Below are positions 1 through 6,131 of a stretch of 7,823 bases of DNA, piece after piece. How positions within the stretch are numbered: position 1 is the stretch's first letter; the number at the start of each line of letters is the position of its first letter. Source of the DNA: JAWBOD01 sp964651405 (GTDB lineage: Archaea; Aenigmatarchaeota; Aenigmatarchaeia; Aenigmatarchaeales; Aenigmatarchaeaceae); the NCBI GenBank assembly GCA_964651405.1, contig CAZYZB010000036.1, positions 1-7,823 of the forward strand. The letters run 5' to 3'. A model generated the notes under the pieces. The model made no database searches. It saw nothing but the letters and a program-made list of their open reading frames with translations, and was not told the DNA's origin. The translations under genes were made by a program, and so were the position numbers.

Positions 1-4
1 AATA

Positions 5-9
5 GGTGA
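5..9 (+). promoter_or_regulatory. Ribosome binding site of the membrane protein at 15
   Basis: GGTGA lies 5 nt upstream of the ATG at 15 and matches the archaeal SD consensus (AGGAGGTGATC). It supports this start and shows that the gene is complete at its 5' end although the window begins only 14 nt upstream. Confidence 0.75.
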
Positions 10-14
10 AATAA

Positions 15-533
15 ATGGATGGAATAACAACTGGTATGGCATTCCTAACAGGTTTAGGTTTACCTGAAATACTATTATGGGTATTGACATTTGCAGTAGT
101 CTTTGGAATTTTATCAAAACTTCAAATATTCCATGGTAGAGCAGCTCCAGCTTTGATTTCAATAGCAGTTGGATTCTTAGTATTAATGGCAGTTCCAGCA
201 GGTTTGATAACAGTAATTGCGAGCATGTCAACAGGTTTACTAGTAGTTGCAATTGGATTCTTAGTATTAATGGCATTAATAGAAGTAACAGGTACAAAGA
301 AACTTATGCCATTAATTGATGGACAAAAAATTACAGGTTACAAAGACGTTCACCCATTCCAGGGACATGGAACTTTAATGACCATATTCCTAATAGCAAT
401 TGCACTTGCAATATTCTACCTATCTGGTGGATGGGCATTGCTTGGATTCGGAGCATTACCCGCAATTGGTGCCGGAACTTGGCTATTAGTCATAGTCGGT
501 GCTGCAGTCTTATGGATGCTTTCAGGAGCTTAG
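15..533 (+). CDS. Small multi-spanning membrane protein, function unknown
   Basis: This 172-residue protein is almost entirely hydrophobic. About five transmembrane segments can be seen, roughly at residues 15-36, 45-64, 70-92, 119-137 and 148-170. The only long polar stretch is residues 93-118, which contains TKK, DGQK and HPFQGHG. A SD-like GGTGA ends 5 nt before the ATG, which fixes the start. Residues 51-59 (AVGFLVLMA) recur almost exactly at 79-87 (AIGFLVLMA), and the DNA beneath is nearly identical. No enzymatic motif was seen. The LLWVLTFAVVFGILSK segment followed by an A-rich ALISI segment recalls membrane proteins that I associate from memory with pilus or secretion clusters of small archaea; that is unverified. 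It converges on the coiled-coil operon rather than being co-transcribed with the ATPase. It could be an accessory membrane subunit of the machine or simply a neighbour. Confidence 0.85.
   Translation: MDGITTGMAFLTGLGLPEILLWVLTFAVVFGILSKLQIFHGRAAPALISIAVGFLVLMAVPAGLITVIASMSTGLLVVAIGFLVLMALIEVTGTKKLMPLIDGQKITGYKDVHPFQGHGTLMTIFLIAIALAIFYLSGGWALLGFGALPAIGAGTWLLVIVGAAVLWMLSGA
165..191 (+). repeat. Internal direct repeat, copy 1
   Basis: This is a 27-bp copy that matches 249-275 with one mismatch (G168 versus A252). The last 23 bp (169-191) are identical to 253-275. The offset is 84 bp, so the copies are in frame and 28 codons apart, both encoding A[VI]GFLVLMA in successive membrane segments. Confidence 0.9.
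249..275 (+). repeat. Internal direct repeat, copy 2
   Basis: This is the partner of 165-191. Identity drops sharply on both sides: the flanking residues PAGLITV and LIEVTGT are unrelated. The identical block is therefore limited to about 9 codons. Confidence 0.9.
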
Positions 534-540
534 AAATATA

Positions 541-590
541 ACTGAAATAAGACTAGTGACTTTCAGTGACCTTTTTCATTTTTTTTCTTC
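541..590 (+). terminator. Possible terminator after the membrane protein gene
   Basis: A perfect 7-bp inverted repeat (actgaaa at 541-547, tttcagt at 561-567) with a 13-nt loop is followed by T-rich runs at 572-576 and 579-586. It starts 8 nt after the stop of the gene at 15-533. The T-tract reaches into the 3' end of the convergent gene. Archaeal termination depends mainly on U-tracts, so the tract may matter more than the weak A/T-rich stem. Confidence 0.4.
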
Positions 591-1331
591 TTTTAATTTT
601 TCTACGAACTCAGCCATAGTTTTAATGTTTCCTGTCAATTCTGGCAAGACCTCTTTGAAAACTTTTTCTATAGAACCTATCCTTCCTTCGATACCTTCCA
701 TTGATCCGCCAAAGTCGTCCATTTTTCCAGTCAATCCTTTTTCTCTTTCACCTAATGAAACATCAATTTCCTTGAATTTCTTTCTTATGTCATCTATCTG
801 AGATTGTAGTTGTATATCTCTTTTCTCAAAATCAACTAATCTTTCCTCAAATTCTTTCCATCTTTCTGTGACAATGCCTTCAATAAGTTCTTCAACAGTT
901 ATCTCCTCCACAGGAGACTGAGGCTCTTTTACAGATTTTGGTTCAAAAGTAAAAGATGCTTCTTCTAAAGAAAGGGGTCTTGCTTCTTCAGGCGACACCA
1001 TCCTTTCAGGAGGATAACCTAGAGGAGTTGGATGTCTTGCTACTTGAGTGGCAATTGGACTTGGACCATAAAACGATCCAGTTGATTCTGTTGGCCGAGG
1101 TAAGGTTGGTTGAGGCTGTTGCGGTGCTTCAAACCCTGGAGTTGAGACCCTTTCTTTTAAAGCCATTCTCATTGCTCTGTCAATATGCTCAGGTGCAAAG
1201 CCTTGATATTGCAAACGAGAAATTATATCAGGCTCTGAAAACCCTTGAGCAGCATAATTTAAAACAAGGTCGACAGGAATATAAACTTTTTTAGGTTCTT
1301 CTGCTTTTTTTCTAAAAGGCATTGGAAACAT
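576..1331 (-). CDS. Proline-rich, coiled-coil cytoplasmic protein; possible pilus/secretion scaffold
   Basis: This 251-residue protein has three parts. Residues 1-16 are short and basic. Residues 17-58 form a small helical domain (begins VYIPVDLVLNYAAQGFS, then a second helix with QYQGFAPEHI), resembling a short helical repeat that I recall from proteins of small archaea. Residues 63-142 are a Pro/Gln/Ser-rich linker. Residues 143-251 are a charged, largely helical and probably coiled-coil tail (EEITVEELIEGIVTERWKEF onward), ending KLKEEKK. It has no membrane segment, signal peptide or catalytic motif, so it is probably cytoplasmic. The start is set by GAGGT 6 nt upstream; a second ATG three codons in fits the SD less well. 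It lies 2 nt after the other coiled-coil gene. By position and shape it could play a role like the archaellum coiled-coil proteins FlaC/FlaD, but I see no diagnostic FlaD/E motif. Confidence 0.85.
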   Translation of the reverse strand: MFPMPFRKKAEEPKKVYIPVDLVLNYAAQGFSEPDIISRLQYQGFAPEHIDRAMRMALKERVSTPGFEAPQQPQPTLPRPTESTGSFYGPSPIATQVARHPTPLGYPPERMVSPEEARPLSLEEASFTFEPKSVKEPQSPVEEITVEELIEGIVTERWKEFEERLVDFEKRDIQLQSQIDDIRKKFKEIDVSLGEREKGLTGKMDDFGGSMEGIEGRIGSIEKVFKEVLPELTGNIKTMAEFVEKLKEEKK

Positions 1332-1333
1332 TA

Positions 1334-1714
1334 TTATACCTCTCCTCTATCCTCAAGCATTCTTTCAACCTCTTCTCTTGTTACAAAATTTGTCTTTATA
1401 GGATTAAAAAATGATAGCATGTTTTCTAATTCCTTTAATTCTGTCCTTTTTGCCATCTTTTCCAAGTTTTTATTTATTTTCACTAGTTCGTTGTCTATTC
1501 TTAATATACTGTTTTCTATGCTAGTTAATCTTTCGTTTAGTTTTTCATTAAATAATTTTCTTTCTTCAATCATCTTTAATATGGTGTCCTGTAAGGTGCT
1601 GGCACGCATTTCCGTTAATGAGGACCTTTCCTCTAGGGCTCTTAGTCTTCTTGAGCTTTCGTTCTCCCTCCTCACTAATTCCGTAAGAACAGCCTGAACA
1701 TCTCTTTCAACCAT
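1334..1714 (-). CDS. Small coiled-coil protein, function unknown
   Basis: This 126-residue protein is very rich in Glu, Arg, Lys and Leu and lacks cysteine, tryptophan and any membrane segment. Residues 1-100 show heptad-like spacing of hydrophobic residues (VQAVLTELVRRENESSRRLR, then LTSIENSILRIDNELVKINK) and should form a long coiled coil. A short conserved-looking tail follows at 101-121, with FFNPIKTNFVTREEVERML. I recall proteins of the same plan, with a DVQAVL..LVRR start and a [FL]VT[RK]EE tail, from small archaeal genomes, but have not verified this. It is the first gene of the minus-strand operon, 2 nt before the Pro-rich coiled-coil gene, and divergent from the pilus ATPase. The two probably interact; a cytoplasmic scaffold or ring for the ATPase/platform machine is my inference. 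GTGAT ends 3 nt upstream and is an acceptable SD. Confidence 0.85.
   Translation of the reverse strand: MVERDVQAVLTELVRRENESSRRLRALEERSSLTEMRASTLQDTILKMIEERKLFNEKLNERLTSIENSILRIDNELVKINKNLEKMAKRTELKELENMLSFFNPIKTNFVTREEVERMLEDRGEV
1338..1345 (-). promoter_or_regulatory. Ribosome binding site embedded in the upstream gene's last codons
   Basis: On the minus strand the sequence reads GGAGAGGT, ending 6 nt before the ATG at 1331. It lies inside the last codons of the gene at 1334-1714, whose stop is only 2 nt from this start. This points to coupled translation and decides in favour of the ATG at 1331 over that at 1322. Confidence 0.7.
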
Positions 1715-1787
1715 TAAATCACAAATTATTATTTTAAATCAGTATATATATAATTATTGAAGCTTCATATAAAATCTAGGTGTAACA
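1715..1787. promoter_or_regulatory. Divergent promoter region between coiled-coil operon and ATPase operon
   Basis: This is a 73-bp, strongly AT-rich spacer. An alternating TATATATATAA block (1743-1753) is nearly palindromic and could bind TBP in either orientation. Its centre is about 40 bp before the ATG at 1788, which would put a + strand start near 1774, just ahead of the AGGTG at 1778-1782. It is about 33 bp before the minus-strand ATG at 1714. A second box, TTTATAT on the minus strand (1767-1773), would give that gene a leader of about 30 nt containing its SD. Positions of transcription starts are inferred from the usual archaeal TATA-to-start spacing. Confidence 0.6.
1778..1782 (+). 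promoter_or_regulatory. Ribosome binding site of the ATPase gene
   Basis: AGGTG lies 5 nt before the ATG at 1788 and fits the archaeal SD, supporting this start for the long N-terminal region of the ATPase. Confidence 0.7.
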
Positions 1788-4019
1788 ATGGTTTTTGAGA
1801 CCGAAGTCGTCAACGGCATACTGAGGATGAACTGTCTAGGTTCTATATTTGGATTTACAGTAGAGGACTCGGACGTTGTGATGGCAAGAGTAATTGAGAA
1901 ACTAATAGAAGAGAAAAAAGTTTCCGGTATTGTTCTTGCAGAAACAAGAGAGTATGAATATGATGCTGATCAAACGAAAATGCTTGCTGAAATTGCTAAT
2001 GTGATAACTGACATTATAAAAGAAAGAAAACTCTTATCAATAAAAAACATTGCAGTTGAACCATGCACAAAATATCTCCCTACATGGTATGCTTGGATGA
2101 GGGATCTCGTGACCTTGCAATTAAGAGGAGATCCAATAGGCGCTTACTTAAATCTAATGAGAGAAATCAGGCACTTGAAAACTAAGATGACTTCTTCTGA
2201 TGAATATGGAAACTGTATTTCATATTATCTTCAAAATGCATTATTGCCTTTGCAAGAGATGCTTGAAAAGTGCGAACTAGTCCAAAAAGCAAAGCCTTAT
2301 TTGTCAGGATATCATATTGGCGATAGAACGCTGTATAGAAAATTTTTCAAACCGACAACAAGACCAAACTTCATGTATACGAAATTCATGGCGCAGCCTC
2401 CACCTGGAGAGACTGTTGCAAAATACAAGGTTGGAGACACTGATATAGAAATTTTTAAGGTACCTGGAAAGGTCAGATACACATATCATGCTGTTCCACC
2501 AGAATTTAGACTTGATGAGGAAGAATATATACTGCTAGATGCAGCTAGAAGAATTCTTGAGGAAAGAAGACCAAGAGAATTAGAAATAACAGAACAAGAA
2601 AGAATGAGAGAAATCTTTCATACTTTAAGTTTAGATCTGTTAAGAGACCTATCAGAGCAGATGGGAAGAACTTTTGAAAAAGGACAAATGGAAAGATTGG
2701 CAGACATTCTTACTCGTTATACAGCTGGACTGGGTGTAGTCGAAGTTTTACTTAAGGACGATAAGATACAAGATGTTTTCATAAACTCACCAATGGGAAG
2801 CATTCCAATTTACATTTTCCATCAGGACTATGAAGAATGCGAAACGAATCTCGTGCCTACACCGCAGGATGGGGATAGATGGGCTACTCGTTTTAAGTTA
2901 ATATCAGGCAGACCTCTTGACGAAGCAAATCCAGTTTTGGATGCTGAAGTATCTGTACCTGGCGGAGTAGCAAGAGTTTGTGCAATTAATCCAAGACTTT
3001 CACCTGATGGCCTGGGGTTTGCGTTAAGAAGACATAGATTCAAACCTTGGACATTTCCTTTGTTTTTAAGAGAAAAATATTTAAATCCTTTGTTTGGAGG
3101 ATTACTTTGGTTTATTGCTTCTTACGGCAGAACGGTTTTAATAGCAGGATCAAGAGGCTCTGGAAAAACTTCTTTCCTTGGAAGCCTGATGCTGCAGATA
3201 CTTCCATACTATAGAATGCTAGTTAGCGAAGACACTTTAGAATTGCCAGTAGAACAACTAAGGAATTTAGGATACAATATTGAGAGATTAAAATCACGTT
3301 CTGTTATAACAAGAGTTGAGTTAGAACTTCCTGCTGAAGATGTTATAAGGACTGCTCTAAGATTGGGAGACTCTTGCTTGTTCATAGGAGAAATTAGATC
3401 TGTGGAAAGCAAAGCACTATTCGAGGCGATGCGTATCGGTGCAATGGCCAACACAGTAGCAGGTACAATCCATGGCGAGTCAGCATATGGCGTCTTCGAC
3501 AGAGTTGTAAATGATTTAGGAGTTCCTTCAACGAGTTTCAAGGCAGTTGATTTTCTTATTGTTTGCAATAAATTAAAAACACCAGATGGACTTAGAACCT
3601 TTAGAAGAGTGACTGAGCTTACTGAAGTTAGAAAACACTGGAAGAAAGACCCTCAGGACGAGGGAGGGTTTGTGAATTTAATGGAATATCGTTCAGATGA
3701 TGATAAGCTAGTTCCAACAGACACTTTATTGAACGGTGAGTCATCTGTATTGAATCAGATTGCTTCTAGAGTTCCTGGTTGGTCAGGGAGATGGGACATG
3801 GTTTGGGATAATATTCAATTAAGGGCAAAAATGTTGGAAACGATACTTGACATTGCTAATAAGACAAATAAACCCGATTTGCTCGAGGCAGAGACTACTG
3901 TTAAAGCCAATCAAATGTTTCATATTATTGCTGAAAAATGCAGAGAAGAAACAGGAAGCATAGACAGTAAAAGAGTTTACAACGAATGGCTAGAGTGGTT
4001 TAAAAATAATGCAAAGTGA
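1788..4019 (+). CDS. Type II/IV secretion and archaeal pilus assembly ATPase (PilB/TadA/FlaI family)
   Basis: This is a hexameric cytoplasmic ATPase that drives pilin insertion or secretion together with a GspF/PilC platform. The 743-residue product carries the family motifs in order. Walker A is GSRGSGKT at 454-461 (K460). An Asp box, SEDTLELP, follows at 480-487 (E481, D482). Walker B is CLFIGEIR at 530-537 (E535). The His box is GTIHGES at 559-565 (H562), followed by YGVFDRVVNDLGVPSTSFKA at 567-586, a stretch characteristic of archaeal members. Residues about 300-430 (VVEVLLKDDKIQDVFIN, LDEANPVLDAEV) match the domain preceding the motor. Residues 1-300 are an extra N-terminal region, and about 600-743 form a C-terminal extension. 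FlaI proteins are typically clearly shorter (from memory roughly 500-550 residues), so the length fits euryarchaeal-type PilB better. The platform gene follows after 7 nt. All catalytic motifs look intact. Confidence 0.95.
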   Translation: MVFETEVVNGILRMNCLGSIFGFTVEDSDVVMARVIEKLIEEKKVSGIVLAETREYEYDADQTKMLAEIANVITDIIKERKLLSIKNIAVEPCTKYLPTWYAWMRDLVTLQLRGDPIGAYLNLMREIRHLKTKMTSSDEYGNCISYYLQNALLPLQEMLEKCELVQKAKPYLSGYHIGDRTLYRKFFKPTTRPNFMYTKFMAQPPPGETVAKYKVGDTDIEIFKVPGKVRYTYHAVPPEFRLDEEEYILLDAARRILEERRPRELEITEQERMREIFHTLSLDLLRDLSEQMGRTFEKGQMERLADILTRYTAGLGVVEVLLKDDKIQDVFINSPMGSIPIYIFHQDYEECETNLVPTPQDGDRWATRFKLISGRPLDEANPVLDAEVSVPGGVARVCAINPRLSPDGLGFALRRHRFKPWTFPLFLREKYLNPLFGGLLWFIASYGRTVLIAGSRGSGKTSFLGSLMLQILPYYRMLVSEDTLELPVEQLRNLGYNIERLKSRSVITRVELELPAEDVIRTALRLGDSCLFIGEIRSVESKALFEAMRIGAMANTVAGTIHGESAYGVFDRVVNDLGVPSTSFKAVDFLIVCNKLKTPDGLRTFRRVTELTEVRKHWKKDPQDEGGFVNLMEYRSDDDKLVPTDTLLNGESSVLNQIASRVPGWSGRWDMVWDNIQLRAKMLETILDIANKTNKPDLLEAETTVKANQMFHIIAEKCREETGSIDSKRVYNEWLEWFKNNAK
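4016..4019 (+). promoter_or_regulatory. Ribosome binding site overlapping the ATPase stop codon
   Basis: GTGA includes the TGA stop of the ATPase gene and lies 7 nt before the platform start at 4027. It is a short match, but the arrangement is typical of coupled translation. Confidence 0.45.
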
Positions 4020-4026
4020 TTTTTAA

Positions 4027-6102
4027 ATGGTCTTTGGAAAAAAGAAAAAAATAGAGAAAGCGGAAAGAAAAGCTGAGGAAGCTAAGAGAGAAGAACTAAA
4101 AAGAGCCTTAAAAGTCACTGAAATACAAATGCCAGGAAAAGAGGAATTTACACCTTATACCTCAGAGTACCTAACCTTTTTGGAGGAATTGAAGCAGAAG
4201 CCTGCAACGTGGTATGAAAAGGCTTGTGCTTTTGCAGAGAAAATTTTTCCAGTAACTCCTGATGAAAAAACAAAAATTAAGATTGACGATGCCTTGAAAG
4301 CTGGATACACGAATGCGACAGCCAAAGGATCTTTCTCTTTTGCAATTTTAACTACATTAATAATTCTCATTATTGTTTTTTATTGCATAGTCTTTCTTGA
4401 CATTGGGATGATTTTTGGTATTTTTAGTATAATAACAGTTCTGGGAACATTCTGGTATTTTTTCAATTATCCTGAGACAAGAGCAAAGTCAATGGGAATA
4501 AAAATGTCCTCTGACTCTGTACTTGCCATCTTATACATGATAATTTACATGAGGAGTTCTCCTAATCTAGAAGGAGCAATTAAGTTTACTGCTCAAAACC
4601 TGGACGGTCCTTTGGCATGGGACTTGAGAAAGCTTTTATGGGATATTGAAACGGGAAAGTATGCTTCTGCTGACACTGCATTGTTAGACTATGTCTACAA
4701 GTGGAAAAATAAAAACAGGGAATTTGCAGAAGCTTTGAATTTGCTAAGAGGTTCTTCTGTCGAATCTGGCAGAAGAGAAGTTGTCTATGAAGAGACTTTA
4801 AATGTGATACTTAATGGAACTAGAGAAAGGGCAAGGCACTATGCAGCAGGATTAAGAATGCCAATGACTTTGATATATGCAATGGGTGTTTTACTTCCTG
4901 TCATGGGACTAGTTCTTTTTCCAATAATATTAATATTTATATCAGATTACGTAAAACCAAGCTTTGTTTTCTTCGGTTATGACATCCTCCTTCCAGCTTT
5001 CCTTTACTTCTTAGTTAGTTACCTTCTTTCCTCAAAACCTCCGACGTTTTCCCCACCAGACATATCCAAAGCCAAAGGAGTTCCACCCATGAACAAATTC
5101 TCCATTTCTGGGAAGTTCGTTCCAATTCTGCCTATAGCTTTAACAGTTATGATACCTTTTATTTTGGTTGGATGGGTTGGTTTATCTAACGAAGACCCTT
5201 ACATGTCTGTTAACTTTTCTCTTTTGATTATTTTTGGAATAGCTTTAGCTTTTGTTTCATATGCGTTCTTAGACAGCTATCAAAAAATCAAAGTAAGAAA
5301 AGATATTGAAAGAATAGAGAATGAATTTGCAACTGCTCTATTCCAACTAGGTAATGCTATTTCCGGCGGCGTTCCTTTAGAATCAGCTATTGACAAAGCA
5401 AAAGCAAACTTGAAAGAAATGAAAATTGCTGACATGTTTAACATAATCAGCTTAAACATGAAAAAATTCGGTTATACTTTCGAGGAGGCTATGTTCAATA
5501 AAGAAGTTGGTGCCTTGTGGTATTATCCTTCAAAGCTTATACACTCGATAATGCAGACAGTAATTCAGTCTGCTAAGAAAAACATAAAGTCAGCTGCAAG
5601 CTCGATGATTGTCATCTCCCGTTATTTGAAGGGTGTTCATGATGTAAAAGAGGAAATAGATGACATTCTAGGAGAGACTACTTCGAGCATGAGATTTTTG
5701 GCGATGTTTTTAACTCCAATGGTCGCAGGTGTTACTATCACATTAGCAGTGATAATACTGCAAATATTACAGAGCTTAGGTACAGCTATGCAAAACATCA
5801 TGTCTGCTGCAGGAAACTTAAACAGCTATCAAACTTTCTTCCTAATACCATGGGCCATGGGTGGTAACTTGCCAATAACGCCGTCTGTATTTCAAATAAT
5901 CGTTGGATTGTATATGATTGAGACCGGGGTCCTATTATCATCATTCTTAAACGGGATAGCATATGGTGATGACCCTGTTGGCATGAGACAAACCATATGG
6001 AAAACTCTATTGTTCGCAATCTTAATTTACATAGTAAGCTGGTTCATAACATACTCGATGTTCGGCGACACAATACAACAAATATTGAAACCTGCATTAT
6101 AA
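4027..6102 (+). CDS. Pilus assembly/secretion membrane platform protein with two GspF-type domains (PilC/FlaJ/TadC family)
   Basis: This is the inner-membrane platform that couples the ATPase to assembly of the filament or secreted subunit. The 691-residue product starts with a basic cytoplasmic tail (13 Lys/Arg in residues 1-29). About nine membrane segments are visible, near residues 103-124, 125-146, 282-305, 315-336, 366-386, 396-416, 556-583, 619-642 and 658-678. Two soluble helical GspF-like domains lie between them. The first is about 160-278 (MRSSPNLEGAIKFTAQNLDG). The second is about 424-555 (ENEFATALFQLGNAISGGVP, then FGYTFEEAM). This two-domain plan and length agree with euryarchaeal PilC. 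The start lies 7 nt after the ATPase stop. The SD core GTGA overlaps that stop codon, so the pair is probably translationally coupled and made in fixed ratio. No frameshift or missing domain was seen. Confidence 0.93.
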   Translation: MVFGKKKKIEKAERKAEEAKREELKRALKVTEIQMPGKEEFTPYTSEYLTFLEELKQKPATWYEKACAFAEKIFPVTPDEKTKIKIDDALKAGYTNATAKGSFSFAILTTLIILIIVFYCIVFLDIGMIFGIFSIITVLGTFWYFFNYPETRAKSMGIKMSSDSVLAILYMIIYMRSSPNLEGAIKFTAQNLDGPLAWDLRKLLWDIETGKYASADTALLDYVYKWKNKNREFAEALNLLRGSSVESGRREVVYEETLNVILNGTRERARHYAAGLRMPMTLIYAMGVLLPVMGLVLFPIILIFISDYVKPSFVFFGYDILLPAFLYFLVSYLLSSKPPTFSPPDISKAKGVPPMNKFSISGKFVPILPIALTVMIPFILVGWVGLSNEDPYMSVNFSLLIIFGIALAFVSYAFLDSYQKIKVRKDIERIENEFATALFQLGNAISGGVPLESAIDKAKANLKEMKIADMFNIISLNMKKFGYTFEEAMFNKEVGALWYYPSKLIHSIMQTVIQSAKKNIKSAASSMIVISRYLKGVHDVKEEIDDILGETTSSMRFLAMFLTPMVAGVTITLAVIILQILQSLGTAMQNIMSAAGNLNSYQTFFLIPWAMGGNLPITPSVFQIIVGLYMIETGVLLSSFLNGIAYGDDPVGMRQTIWKTLLFAILIYIVSWFITYSMFGDTIQQILKPAL

Positions 6103-6108
6103 ATATAA
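6096..6108 (+). promoter_or_regulatory. TATA box for a probably leaderless transcript
   Basis: ATTATAAATATAA overlaps the stop codon of the platform gene (6100-6102). Its centre is about 29 bp before the ATG at 6132, which is the usual archaeal TATA-to-start distance, so the transcript would begin at or just before the start codon. No SD-like sequence precedes that ATG, which fits a leaderless mRNA. Confidence 0.55.
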
Positions 6109-6131
6109 GCAAAAAGAAATAACTTTTCTAT

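Noticed and set aside
499..801. A 100-codon + strand reading frame overlapping the end of the membrane protein gene and the Pro-rich coiled-coil gene
   Set aside because: It lies antisense to a well-supported coiled-coil gene with its own SD. Its Ser/Phe/Ile-rich product is what Lys/Glu-rich codons give when read on the other strand.
956..1697. Two + strand reading frames (956-1294 and 1419-1697) antisense to the coiled-coil genes
   Set aside because: No SD, low-complexity Leu/Ser/Phe-rich products, and full overlap with the minus-strand operon, whose products have coherent domain structure.
2828..3568. Minus-strand reading frames inside the ATPase gene (2828-3043, 3209-3568)
   Set aside because: They lie across the motor-associated domain and the Walker/Asp/His motifs of an intact ATPase and show no recognisable features of their own.
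1788..6102. A classical archaellum (fla/arl) locus
   Set aside because: The ATPase is much longer than FlaI is usually, the platform has two GspF domains with about nine membrane segments, and no archaellin, FlaF/G or FlaH gene is present in the window.
6111..6130. A small hairpin (aaaag at 6112-6116 with ctttt at 6123-6127) as a terminator after the platform gene
   Set aside because: The stem is only 5 bp and A/T-rich, with no following U-tract. It is more simply part of the spacer between the TATA box and the next start.
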